Positions 54,017-64,000 of a DNA stretch of 64,000 bases are shown here, in pieces (positions within the stretch are counted from its first letter, which is position 1; every line of letters starts with the position of its first letter). Source of the stretch: Spinacia oleracea (lineage: Eukaryota > Streptophyta > Magnoliopsida > Caryophyllales > Amaranthaceae); NCBI RefSeq assembly GCF_020520425.1, contig NC_079490.1, forward strand, positions 5,084,001-5,148,000, given 5' to 3'. Position numbers and translations under genes: made by a program. The notes under the pieces were generated by a model. It saw nothing but the letters and a program-made list of their open reading frames with translations. It was not told the DNA's origin and did not search any database.

Positions 54017-55057
54017 ATGGGTCAAAATCAAGTAAAGAACAAGAACAAGAACAAGAACAGGCCAATGTTTGAATCCAAGGAGGAATATTTCATTAAAAAT
54101 GGAGGCATTTTGTTGGAAAAACAAATTGCTCTGAGTCAAGGCCAACACAAAGGAGCAGGACAGCTGAAGATTTTTTCAAGCAGGGAAATTGAGCAGGTTA
54201 CAGAAAACTACAACCCTGGTCTCATTGTTGGAAGTAGCATGCGTACCACCATCTATAAAGCAACCCTTGAAGGCCGCATTGTAGCCATCAAATGCCCATT
54301 ACAGCTAGAGCCAGAGCCTGATATCGAATTGATTGATCTCTTTTTAACCGAAGCCTCAACATCATTGGTAATGAATCATTATAATATGGTAAAACTCTAT
54401 GGTTGTTGCCTCGAAACATTTATTCCAATACTAGTATATGAATTCTTGTCAAGTGGAGGTCTCTTTCAATGTCTACATGATAATGTTGCATCTAGTAAGT
54501 GTATAAAGTGGGAAGATCGTTTGAGGGTTGCAACTGATATAGCCTACGCGCTGTCTTATATGCATAATGCCTTGTTAAAGCCATTAGTGCATAGGGATGT
54601 CAGGTCATTAAGTGTACTGCTTGATGATTCATTGCGTGGGAAGTTAGCGAATTTTGGGTATTCAGTGTCTATTACTCCAGGGGAGACTCCTCAAAGATTT
54701 CCAGTTGAAGGTACTCCTGGATATATTGATCCTGAATATGTAGAAACTCAAGAGGTGACTGATAAGTGTGATGTGTATAGTTTTGGGGTTTTTATGCTGG
54801 AGCTGTTAACTAGAAGGCAGCCACTTGAGATGGCTAGAGATGGGCCCGACTTAGTTGATGTGTTTGTTTCAGCTGTGGAAAAGAATTGCATGATGGAGAT
54901 AATTGACAGTGAAGTTTTGGGAGAAGCAAGTAGGGATGAGATTCAACGGGTTGCACAGCTTGCATTGTTGTGTGTAGCAAAGAAAGGGGCTGAGAGACCG
55001 ACCATGATTGATGTTGTTGGTGAGCTTTGGAACATACAAGGAAGAGATAAGAAGTGA
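54017..55057 (+). CDS. ZRK-like receptor-like cytoplasmic pseudokinase, copy G
   Basis: Intact 346-aa protein. It starts MGQNQVK (Gly2 present, but residue 6 is Val, a weaker myristoylation context), then a KNKNKNK tract and the EEYFIKNGG signature. The glycine loop is degenerate (IVGSSMRTTIYKA) and the lysine motif VAIK is kept. HRD is present but in HRDVRSL, lacking the catalytic-loop Lys and Asn. DFG reads NFG. The activation segment GETPQRFPVEGTPGYIDPEY and the C-lobe are complete. With VAIK and HRD it is the least degraded intact copy, but without the DFG Asp it should not be active. Its 3' third and 3' UTR are the donor-like sequence found in chimeric copy F. An adaptor or decoy role is inferred from ZED1/RKS1. 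Confidence 0.88.
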   Translation: MGQNQVKNKNKNKNRPMFESKEEYFIKNGGILLEKQIALSQGQHKGAGQLKIFSSREIEQVTENYNPGLIVGSSMRTTIYKATLEGRIVAIKCPLQLEPEPDIELIDLFLTEASTSLVMNHYNMVKLYGCCLETFIPILVYEFLSSGGLFQCLHDNVASSKCIKWEDRLRVATDIAYALSYMHNALLKPLVHRDVRSLSVLLDDSLRGKLANFGYSVSITPGETPQRFPVEGTPGYIDPEYVETQEVTDKCDVYSFGVFMLELLTRRQPLEMARDGPDLVDVFVSAVEKNCMMEIIDSEVLGEASRDEIQRVAQLALLCVAKKGAERPTMIDVVGELWNIQGRDKK

Positions 55058-55691
55058 AGTAGAAATTGTGTTTGAAATGTCAGGTTTAAGAAAAAAGATG
55101 CAGATAAGCAAGGCGCACATCAGAAGACCATAGGTAACTTGATATTTACTTGTAGATAGTAAGCAACGTATATAAGAATTCGAGTATAGAGTAACATTTC
55201 TGTTAATAATTGATTATGCATTCATTCTGTTTATGTTTAGCTAAACTTGCCTTGTCGTATGAGTAATATTTGTTGAACCTCTGCAAATAATTGAAAAAAT
55301 TCCTGAAGATTCAGGTGTCTATTTCTGTTTTTCTAGTTAAAATTTCTGAAGGGGCATGGTAATGTTGCTTAATGCTTATGGTTTCATCTTCCTTGTGGGT
55401 GCTCGTGTCATATGACTCGTTGTCTGATGAAACCATTTTCAAATTAAAGCTTGAAAAACTAGATCCGTTGTTTGCTTCAGTGTACTGTGAAGCCATGAAA
55501 TTTGGTTGAAACTTGAGGCTGGACAGTTTGTAGTTGTAGAACAGACGGTAGAACTGCAGAACACAACCACTACACCACTATGATGATTCACTTAAGCCAA
55601 AACCATAAAAGGTTATGTTCTCTTTACGTTATTTTAGAAATTCATTACGAGTGCTTGTTATTTTAGAAAAAACAAGAAGAAGATTGAGAAA

Positions 55692-56628
55692 ATGAGAAAC
55701 GAATTAACTCCAAACTTGGTTCCAGAGAGGAGTACTTCATAAAAAATGGAGGTATTTTGTTGGAAAAACAATTTTCTCTGAGCCAAGGTCGAAATATAGG
55801 AACAAGGCAGCTGAAAATTTTATCACTCAAGGATATCAAGAAGGCTACAAACAATCTTGACCCTAATCTTCTTGTTGGCAGTAACACTCATCAAAGCGCT
55901 TATAAAGCAACCATTGAAGATCATAATTTGGTTATTGGAGTCTCATTACAGTCAGAGCCGAATCCCCAACTGATTGATTGCATCTTAACTGAAGCTGCAA
56001 CTATGATGGTTTTGAATCATGATTCATGACAATATGGTAAAACTCTATGGTTGTTACCTTGAGACATTTATATCTATGCTAGTCTATGAATTCGTGACAG
56101 ATGGAGTCCTCTTTCCATGTTAACATGGTGATGTAGCTTCTACAAAGTGCATAAAATGGGCTGATTGTTTGAGGGTGGCAAGTGGGACAGCATATGCACT
56201 ATCCTTTATGCATAATGCCTTACCAAAGACAGTGGTGCATAGGGATCTCAAGTCATCAAGTGTACTTCTTGATTATTCATTCTGTGGCAAATTAGCAGAC
56301 TTTGGGTGTAACTCATGAGGTGTCAGAAAAATGTGATGTGTATAGTTTTGGGGTTTTGATGTTGGAACTATTAACTAGAAAGCAGCCTCTTCTGATGGCC
56401 AAAGGTGGTACAGAACTATAGACTTGGTTGAGGTGTTTGTTTCAATGTGGGGAAGAATTGTTTGATGGAGATGATTGATAATGAGGTCTTGGAACAAGCA
56501 AGTAGGGTTGAGATTCAACGGGTTGCACAGCTTGCATTGACATGCGTGGCAAAGAAAGGGGTGAGAGACCGAGTATGGTTGATATTGTTGGTGAGCTTTG
56601 GCGCATACAAGGCCGAGACATGAAGTGA
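55692..56628 (+). pseudogene. Decayed ZRK-like kinase, copy H
   Basis: Homology runs from an ATG at 55692 to a TGA at 56626, with several breaks: a frameshift before EEYFIKNGG (about 55720), a stop near 56029 after a short duplicated TGATTCATGA, a shift near 56120, and loss of about 100 nt of activation segment at about 56310. Further shifts occur near 56415-56450 and 56560. The segment at 56238-56310 reads HRDLKSSSVLLD ... LADFG, so unlike every intact neighbour it keeps the HRD Asp, the loop Lys and the DFG Asp, although the loop Asn is Ser and the ATP-lysine motif reads VIGV. Its N-terminal half resembles copy I (LSLKDIKKATNNLDPNLLVG). Confidence 0.82.
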
Positions 56629-56920
56629 AGCAGAATTGTGTGTGGCATGTCAGGTTCTAGCTTAGAAATAATGATGCAGAAGACACCAGGTAATCAAATT
56701 TTCAGTAGTTTTTTACTCTAATATGAACCATAACATGTGCAATTTTCTTTAGAAAATGTTAGTTTTGTTCCTTTGGCTTATAACATGTTGGAACTTATAA
56801 AAGTTGTTAGTTTGTTTCCTTACTCCTTAGTTTAGGAAGTTTGTTACTAGAACACTAACTTGTACATATGTTAGTATAAATACCTAAGCTTGCATTATTT
56901 TCATTTATCACAACATTAAT

Positions 56921-57714
56921 CTAGGATGCTCGGACTCGGCTCACCACCCCTCCGTACCGGTGTCGACACGACGCGACCCGGGTGCGGACACGGAATCCGG
57001 ATCGGACCCGCCGGAGAGAAAGTGGACTCGGCAACTCGCTAACCCTAGATCTAAAATTGAAGGAAGAAAACAACAAATCAAGAGCCGAAACCTTAGGGCT
57101 TTTGTTCGGCCAAAAAATCCGAGTAGATTGAAACCACCGACTTGTTCGTTTTCTTCTCCGGCGAAGGGTGGCGGTCTTCACCTTCTCTTCGACCTTTTAA
57201 AAAAAAATGGACATTGTGCTGGTTCTGGTTTTCTATTTTTATTTTTTTATGTGGGGTTGGGTAATGGAGGAAAGTCACGTGATTTCCATCTCTCATTTTA
57301 TTCATTACTGATTCTTCTACCTCTTTTTCTGTTTTTTAACTTTATTGGTGGGGTATTCTTGACTCTTGAGTCCTTTTATTATGCCTCTTTTTCTGTTTTT
57401 TACTTTATTTAATATCAGCAATAAAGTATGGTATATTTATCCAACCAAGGAGTTTGACTTCTCACCTACTCCTCCATAATACTGAAATTATGTATATTTT
57501 TTTTAAAAAAAAACCAGTACTTTTTTTTTTAAATCTGCAAATAAAAATAAAAAATCTTTATTTATTTTTTGCATTGCCGTGTCCCCGAGTCCAAATACCA
57601 GTTTTGGACCCTTTCGAAACGTGTCCCCGAGTCCTTGATTTTTGAGTTTCTCATGTCCGACACTCGGATCCCTTACCCGGGTCCGACACCCGTACCCGAG
57701 TCCGAGCATCCTAG
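56921..57714. mobile_element. TIR element with 8-bp TSD and gene-like interior
   Basis: 794 bp. Inverted ends are CTAGGATGCTCGGACTCGG and CCGAGTCCGAGCATCCTAG, with 8-bp TSD ACATTAAT at 56913-56920 and 57715-57722. The first and last about 100 bp are also loosely complementary (GTGTCGAC/GTGTCGGA, ACCCGGGT), so the inverted ends may be longer and degenerate. An 8-bp TSD suggests hAT. Bases about 57045-57180 look like captured plant 5' gene sequence (CCCTAGATCT, CTTCTCCGGCGAAGG). No transposase is present, so it is non-autonomous. Confidence 0.75.
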
Positions 57715-57722
57715 ACATTAAT

Positions 57723-59557
57723 ACAATGTAGTTCTTTGCTTTCTCTCAGACTTACGAGCTCTCAAACTCTAACAACAATGGCTTTCCATGCTTTCTTCTC
57801 CTTTCTTCTTCCCCCAAACGCTCAATTCTAACATAACATGTGCTCTAAATATATTATCTTTGTAGTCTGCTGGTAAAACTGTCTCTGCGTTCAAGTTTTA
57901 GGTAAACTTGCTCTATAATTAGATTAATATTTGGGAAGCAACTGAAAATATAAAAAACCAGGTTCCCTATTTCTGCTGTTGTTTCTTTAAATATTGAAAA
58001 AGGGATATTAATAATGCCTATGCATTATGCTTCCTATTAGGCTTGTATGCGCTCTTTGGTCATAAATATACGAAGTATATATTAATGATATTGCAGTTTA
58101 AAGCATAGTCATAAACTAGTTCTAATTCCTTGCTGTAGGATATTCAGAAATCAGAATCTCATCTGCTCCATTCTTAATATCTTTCATCCGGCAAATGAAA
58201 AAGGATGTGAGTTGGTTTGTTTCTTTAAACTGGCCTGGTGTGTCATCAGTAGATGCAGCAAATTTAGCTTACTTCAGTTTAATTTAATTCAATACTATAA
58301 ATAAGTATTTTCAAAAGAGTAGCTGACTCTTTTGACCGGTATTCCCTACATTTCAACATCATACTCCACCAACTATTAATAATGCTGGTTTTGAAATAAT
58401 TTCTGTTCTGTAATTTGAGGCCCTCTTAAATCGTAATGTAGTGTCTTTCTTCAACAACAATCTCACTCATCAGTCCACAATTTTTCGGACTTGCCTGAGA
58501 TAGTGAGATCACACCAAAGAGTCAGAAAACACAGCGTAGACACGCCCGGTGTCTCAATTTTGATTTCAATCTGCGGCCAGGGTTTCGATTCGTCACTCCA
58601 TCGTCGTTCTTCGACGTTTCGAAGTACAGAGAAACGGCTGTACGATTAAACTGGTATGTTTCAGTGTTTCACTACTACGTATAAAGATACCGTTCAATTT
58701 AAGGGGAATAAATAAAGTAATGCTTTGTAATTTTTTTGATGGATTATTTTATGATGAATTGATGAAAAATTAGGTGAGAATTGAATCATTTTGATAACTG
58801 GTATATGTGAACTGATTTGTGCTGAATTCAATTGAACGAATTAAAACCTTTTTTGATCATTCAATTGAATGAATTAAAACCTTTTTTTATCATTCAATTG
58901 AATTGAAACAAAGGAAATTTTGATCATTTTTCAATTGTAAACAAATTTCCCCTGTTTTTTCCAATCAAAACATATCTTCTTCTCAATTCACTTCTTAATA
59001 TAGGAAAATTATTGATCTTGTACCATCTGTTCAAGGTATTGGAAGGTAAATTTCATCGTAATTTATACTCTGTTCTTGATTGTTTATACTAATATACTCC
59101 GTATGTAATTGGTTGCGTAATAGACTATTACTTATACTCCCTCCATCCCATAATTATAGTTTTGTTTGACAAAAATCACCAAATTAGTGGAAAGTAGAAT
59201 ATAATAATTACATGGGAAGTGAAATACAGTGCTCCCATTTGGATAAGAGGAAATGGGGAGAAAGGGAGAAAAGGGAAAGGGCCTTGTTTGGATAAAAGGG
59301 TTTGGAGGGAGGAAGGAAGGGGAGGGAGAGACCATCCCTCAGAATTGAAGAGATTTGTAGGGTAAACGAAGTCCACCTTTTTCCTCCCTTTCTTTCTCCT
59401 CCTCTTTCCCTTCCCCCTCCTTTCCCTTTTATATTGCTATCCAAACAAAGCATAAAATAATCAGAAATAATGTCCATGTTAATACATTGTTTTCTTCTTA
59501 GGCAATACTTAGTGCTAGTCTAAGCAGAATAATTTGCTCGAAACAAGTCCCTAATAG
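57723..59557. promoter_or_regulatory. Upstream region of copy I with probable leader exon
   Basis: About 58440-58652 reads like a plant 5' UTR exon (CCAGGGTTTCGATTCGTCAC) ending at the donor CTG|GTATGTTTC near 58653. An acceptor TTTTCTTCTTAG ends at 59501, 57 nt before the copy I ATG. Together they suggest a leader intron of about 0.85 kb. A single Stowaway end, CTCCCTCCATCCCATAATTA, starts at 59137 inside it. A purine-rich and then pyrimidine-rich stretch follows at 59240-59430. No other gene is seen. Confidence 0.5.
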
Positions 59558-60676
59558 ATGGATCAAGCTCCAACAAAAGACAATAACAAGAGAAAAGTAA
59601 CGTTAGATTCAAGGGAGGCGTACTTCATCCAAAATGGAGGAGTTTTGCTGGAAAAACAAATTGCTCTAAGCCAAGGTCGAAATGTAGGTCCAGGGGAACT
59701 AAAGCTTTTATCTCTGAAGGATATCATGAAGGCTACAAACAACCTTGACCCTAATCTTCTTGTTGGTAGTAGTGCTCAAAGAAACGTCTACAAAGCAACC
59801 GTTGATGACCGTGTTGTAGTTGTTGGAGTTCCGTTACAGCTAGAGCCAAATCCTAAACTGATTGATCGCAACTTAAATGAAGCCTCAATAGCGATGGTTA
59901 TGAATCATGACAATTTGATAAAACTCTATGGTTGTTGCCTGGATACTTGTATACCAATACTAGTATATGAAATGTTACCAAAGGGGGTCCTTTCTCAACA
60001 TTTACATGGTGATATTGCATCTTCCAAGTGTATAAAGTGGGCTGACCGTTTAAGGGTAGCAACTGATGCAGCATATGCGCTATCTTATATGCATAATGCT
60101 TTGCGAAAGCCAGTGGTGCATAGAGGAGTTAGCTCAGCAAGTGTACTTCTTGATTCTTCATTCCATGCTAAACTAGGTAATTTTGGGTACGCAGTGTCCA
60201 TAACCCCGGGGGATACATCTGAAAGATGGTCTGTTGAAGGAACTCTAGGATATGTCGATCCTGAGTACATTGAGACTCGGGTGGTGACAGATAAGTGTGA
60301 TGTGTACAGCTTTGGGGTTTTATTGTTGGAGTTGTTAACCCGAAGTAGTCCCAAAAGGATGCTTAGAGGTGGGAGAGACTTGGTTGATGTTTTTGTTTCT
60401 GCTATGGAAAAAAACTGCATGATGAAGATGATTGACAGGGAGGTATTGAAGCAAGCAAGTAGGGATGAGATTCAACAGGTGGCACAGATTGCTGTTAAAT
60501 GTGTGGCAAAGAAAGGGGCTGAGAGACCATCCATGACTGAAGTTGTTGTGCAACTTTGGAAAATAAGAGGTACAGAGGATGTCACTCATGCCCTGTTCTT
60601 TTTGGCTCAACTGCAATTTAAGGACTTAACTAACAGTTCAGTTCAGGAGCATCCAGTTCAGTTCATTTCAGTTTAG
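59558..60676 (+). CDS. ZRK-like pseudokinase, copy I, with possible spliced RGRG tail
   Basis: 372-aa open frame from the ATG at 59558. It starts MDQAPTK, so the myristoylation glycine is lost. It is the most diverged intact copy: VVVG replaces the ATP-lysine motif, HRGVSSAS replaces HRDxKxxN, and NFG replaces DFG. GYVDPEY and CDVYSFGVLLLELLTR are kept. After LWKIRG the unspliced frame continues about 30 residues into TTCAG-rich repeat sequence, which looks unnatural. A good donor (AAGAG|GTACAG, 60570) and acceptor (TTTTCTGTAG, ending 60797) would instead join exon 60798-60907, in frame. That would give a 373-aa product ending TYDGLGNNGGQGNHGRGRGR, then GNRAQQQLGDAYGQA. Both ends are possible. 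A role as a pseudokinase adaptor is inferred from the family. Confidence 0.8.
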   Translation: MDQAPTKDNNKRKVTLDSREAYFIQNGGVLLEKQIALSQGRNVGPGELKLLSLKDIMKATNNLDPNLLVGSSAQRNVYKATVDDRVVVVGVPLQLEPNPKLIDRNLNEASIAMVMNHDNLIKLYGCCLDTCIPILVYEMLPKGVLSQHLHGDIASSKCIKWADRLRVATDAAYALSYMHNALRKPVVHRGVSSASVLLDSSFHAKLGNFGYAVSITPGDTSERWSVEGTLGYVDPEYIETRVVTDKCDVYSFGVLLLELLTRSSPKRMLRGGRDLVDVFVSAMEKNCMMKMIDREVLKQASRDEIQQVAQIAVKCVAKKGAERPSMTEVVVQLWKIRGTEDVTHALFFLAQLQFKDLTNSSVQEHPVQFISV

Positions 60677-60907
60677 TTCAGCTCAGCTCAGCTTTATAGC
60701 ACAGGGCCTCAGCTTATGAGACGATTAAATTCCTTCCAGTATGTTATAGTTTTGGAGTTTAGATCATAGAATAATGAGTTAAAACTGTTTTCTGTAGATA
60801 CCTACGATGGGCTTGGAAATAACGGTGGCCAAGGCAATCACGGACGTGGACGTGGTCGTGGAAACCGTGCTCAGCAACAACTAGGGGATGCATATGGCCA
60901 AGCGTAA

Positions 60908-61500
60908 ACACAACTTTACTCTTCAAGTACGGCATATAGTAATTCGGTTGTGTTGTACACAACCGAATTCTAATATTGTTTGTGCATGAACACCATCAGT
61001 TGAGCGGGTGATTGGTTCCAGCCTTCCCCCAACTGCGTGTCAGATTTCTTTTCATGGAGGTCATTCAATAATATCCTGTTCTTCGTTACAATCAGTAATA
61101 AAATAATGAGGCCATTTGGTAACTGTGTGTCCCCTTATGAAGGTAATTTCTCTACTAAATCCCCTTACCCTGGGCTTAATTCGTGTGACTGCAGCAAGTT
61201 GTACTAATCTCCCAATTTTTAATATTGGCAATGTGTACTTAAACTCCAAATATCATTCTTTACAGTTGAACAATGTTTTTCGTTTTCCCAAATTGAAATA
61301 CAATTAAATGTTGGTTGTTCAGAAATTGTGACAACGTAACAATGAGTTTCTGATAAAATTTCTGTTTGTGTTAAGGATCATCATCATAAAACTGAAGTCT
61401 TTTTTTATTCGCATTACCTAAAACCTAGCATTGTCATTCAAGAATCCTGACTCAGTTTACTGTATTTGCGAAACAACTTCAAGAATGTGAACAAGTTAGT
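60908..61500. other. Intergenic
   Basis: No gene, repeat or RNA recognised. Confidence 0.4.
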
Positions 61501-61577
61501 ATATACTTTGTAATTCCCTTATAAATAATAACACAGAAAGTAGAGGTTTTTCATATGCTAGTAGAAGCAAAGCAGAC

Positions 61578-61715
61578 ATGGGTAGTAAATCAATCCAACT
61601 GCTATTTCTTGCTCTGATCTCAATCTCCATCTTTACTAATGTCACTCTGAGTGTTAGTGGTGTCTGTACCAGTTGTTGTTGTTGTTACCCAGACAATGAG
61701 TCTGAGAAGAGGTAG
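61578..61715 (+). CDS. Small secreted Cys-rich peptide ORF (left arm)
   Basis: 45 aa. A hydrophobic signal-peptide-like N-terminus (MGSKSIQLLFLALISISIFT, then NVTLSVSG) is followed by CTSCCCCYPDNESEKR and a stop. Five cysteines, four consecutive, follow the predicted cleavage region. I recognise no peptide family. Past the stop, another frame stays open and contains an internal repeat (EEGKVKTDGDGIIKQDSAPE), so a longer ancestral protein may have been frameshifted. Expression is unproven. The duplicated ORF in the other arm is the same. Confidence 0.45.
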   Translation: MGSKSIQLLFLALISISIFTNVTLSVSGVCTSCCCCYPDNESEKR

Positions 61716-62428
61716 GAATCCCCCGCCGAGTCAAGATTCTATTCCTGAAGAAGGCAAAGTGAAGACTGATGGTGATGGGATCATCAAGCAAGACTCTGCT
61801 CCAGAAGAAGGCAGAGTGAAGACTGATGGTGATGGGATCATCAACATGGTGTAAAAACTCGTCCGAGTTAACTAGGTTTTGGAGGTTGGCGATACGAGAT
61901 ATCCCGAGTTGTAAAGGTATTTTTAAAAACGGACGAGATCTCGATTGGTTCAACCGATACGAATCAATTTTGTCCGCATTAAACGTTATTAGCCTCACCT
62001 CTACTAAGTTTTCGGCCAAATTTCCCATATTTTTAACAGAATGAAAAAGGTAAAAGGAAAGAAATGGAGAAACTCCACTGAAATACTCCACTTTCAGATC
62101 TAAACAAGAGAGGAGAGAGAGGTGGACAAAGAAATTCATTTAATTATGTCACGTGTACGGTTTAGGGGAGGGGGACTAGGATTAGGTTAGTGAGTGGGGC
62201 TGACATGAGGCTTCTTTTTCAAATTTCAAATTCCTATGTGACAACCGCGACAAGGTCTGCGACTAACGCATCATTTCCGTTACCTAAACTCCAAGACTGA
62301 TCTCGTGACCGCGACCATCAGTCTTCACTCTGCCTTCTTCTGGAGCAGAGTCTTGCTTGATGATCCCATCACCATCAGTGTTCACTTTGCCTTCTTCAGG
62401 AATAGAATCTTGACTCGGCGGGGGATTC

Positions 62429-62566
62429 CTACCTCTTCTCAGACTCATTGTCTGGGTAACAACAACAACAACTGGTACAGACACCACTAACACTCAGAGT
62501 GACATTAGTAAAGATGGAGATTGAGATCAGAGCAAGAAATAGCAGTTGGATTGATTTACTACCCAT
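62429..62566 (-). CDS. Small secreted Cys-rich peptide ORF (right arm, inverted copy)
   Basis: Mirror copy of 61578-61715, read from the ATG at 62566 to the stop at 62429, with the same 45-residue product as far as I can read. Convergent arrangement with the left-arm copy. Confidence 0.42.
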   Translation of the reverse strand: MGSKSIQLLFLALISISIFTNVTLSVSGVCTSCCCCYPDNESEKR

Positions 62567-62645
62567 GTCTGCTTTGCTTTCTAATTGCTTATGAAAAACC
62601 TCTACTTTCTGGGTTATTATTTATAAAGAAATACAAAGTATGGAA

Positions 62646-64000
62646 ACTGGTTAATAACACCAATTGGTTTGTTATGACTTATGACTCTGATCTTATAACT
62701 TAGAAACTGCTGGGCTCATATTGCTTGTCATCATTGGAAACTGCTCTGTATTCAAAGCATCAACAATAGTTGAGCTACTGTTTGGTTTGGTTTGATATGT
62801 GACTTCTGGTTTGTAAATATTTGGTACCTGTAAGCTGTAACTTAATTCTGAACTGATATGCATTGTCAATTTAAGTTATCTTTACTGTAAATTCGATTCT
62901 GTACTTTGTTCTGCATCTGTTATTTCAGTATTATCCTTCCTTAATGGGTATTTCAGTATTTGCGTCTTCTTTTGGAGCTTTGAAGCTTTCCTATATTCTG
63001 TTTCCAAATTTTTATTGACTGATAATTAACTGTTCAAATATAAGCAGTTTCCTCTTACAGTGTTACCAGACTCAGGCACATTAGTATCTGTTTTATGTAC
63101 ACTGAAAATCTAAACTTCAGGACGACTTCAGTCATCCATTCATGCACTACAATGTACAATTTTCTTGTATTCTATCTAAACTAGAAAATTTAGTAGCGCG
63201 AGATAAAATTTGATCTGTTACACAACCCATTCAACAGAATTTAGTGTAGCAAGAATTTGCATATTTACATCGAAGTCTATCTGCAACAGTTTTAAGCACT
63301 TATATCTCCCATTATCTTCGAGTTGCCCTTTTCCTACTCTGCAAGACTTTGTACCAGTAAGGAAAAGAGATAGAGGGGTGTTAGCACATAGCAGTATACC
63401 CATGTACATAGCTGAAACCAACCAATGTGCCAACCTGCAGCAACTTGACTTGTGCTCTATTTCTAGAGCGTTTTCCTATTTAGCCGAAGTTTCCTAGTTC
63501 ATGTTTTGTTCTATTAATCGAAACCTAACAGACCATCATCCACTTAATTTACAAGGCCTTAACAGACTAACAGATATGCAAAAATACTTCCTCTGATAAT
63601 ATAGGTTTGTCCCTCTACATTCCTGAATTTATGTACCGCCGTTAGAGTGATTATGTACTGCGAATAGTGTTATGAATTTATCAGTCATATAATGTGAACA
63701 TAGATCACAAGATATACCGCGTTATAGATTAGAAATCATCTGTAACCATACACTAATATAAGAGTCGAAATATACGAAGTATTATATTGTCTAGATCAAG
63801 AAATGTTCCACAACCACTTCTCTGAGTCATTCTTTTTTTCTGTCCAAATTATAGCATTTACATAAAGTCTGAAGTCTGAACACAGAAAATTTAAACAGAA
63901 GGGATATGATTAGTACATTGTTTAAGTGAGGATTAGTTTAATGATGAACTCCAAGGGGAATATCGAATATGGTTTTTCATTAGTGTTCCCATTGACCCTT
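62646..64000. other. Intergenic to the window edge
   Basis: AT-rich, with no gene, repeat array or RNA gene I can support. The ORF at 63210-63497 shows no recognisable family feature. Confidence 0.4.

Larger units (their letters stand above)
61501..62645. repeat. Inverted duplication, about 332-bp arms, about 480-bp spacer
   Basis: Arm 61501-61832 recurs as its reverse complement at 62314-62645 with few differences, mainly at the outer ends (for example CATATGCTAGTAG against CATAAGCAATTAG). The spacer is unrelated, GC-richer in part, and contains CTCGTCCGAGTTAACTAGG. Both arms contain the same small ORF. A transcript across the locus could fold into a long near-perfect hairpin. Confidence 0.85.

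Noticed and set aside
59137-59430. Full Stowaway MITE upstream of copy I
   Set aside because: Only one end (CTCCCTCCATCCC) is present; the later pyrimidine-rich stretch is not its inverted partner.

Overview
This is a plant nuclear window: spliced non-coding leaders, GT-AG introns, Stowaway-type MITEs, Ty1/copia and Ty3/gypsy LTR retrotransposons, and plant-specific families (DUF1644, B3/DUF313, NHL/LEA-2). A eudicot is likely. I cannot place the species from sequence alone.

The host backbone is a dispersed tandem array of receptor-like cytoplasmic pseudokinases related to the ZED1/ZRK family (RLCK-XII), all on the + strand: A (1446-2479, frameshifted), B (4739-5793, frameshifted), C (6809-7879), D (8701-9738), E (10353-10562, fragment), F (23092-24129), G (54017-55057), H (55692-56628, decayed) and I (59558-60676), plus a detached 3' tail at 24620. 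All full-length copies lack the DFG aspartate. Most start with an N-myristoylation-type MGxxxS/T and have a 3' splice acceptor just upstream of the ATG. In Arabidopsis such proteins work as effector-sensing adaptors of the NLR ZAR1, so this looks like an immune decoy cluster evolving by duplication, chimerism and decay. Other host genes are a B3/DUF313 protein (26579-27346) with three broken relatives, a DUF1644 zinc-finger/coiled-coil protein (29570-28836, minus), an NHL-like membrane protein (49341-50117), and a 0.33-kb inverted duplication carrying a tiny signal-peptide ORF (61501-62645).

Three full-length LTR retrotransposons have expanded the array. (1) A Sirevirus-type copia element, 11175-22443, minus strand, has 1.46-kb LTRs, TSD TAGTC, gag, pol and an extra plant-transposon-protein ORF. 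(2) A short-LTR copia element, 30988-35704, + strand, has TSD GGTTT, sits inside a Stowaway MITE and has broken coding frames. (3) A Tat-lineage Ty3/gypsy element, 36492-48080, has TSD ACCGG and 425-bp LTRs that read as identical, with a 1917-aa gag-pol on the minus strand. On its opposite strand it carries what reads as a complete six-exon gene for about 997 aa. A probable Sirevirus-type solo LTR lies at 51732-53389. Several paralogous stretches act as natural empty sites and confirm individual insertions.

The most notable points are the antisense multi-exon gene in the Tat element with a 46-bp tandem array between it and pol, the chimeric pseudokinase F, the decayed copy H that alone keeps HRD-K and DFG, a possible spliced RGRG-rich tail on copy I, and the hairpin-forming inverted duplication near the right edge.
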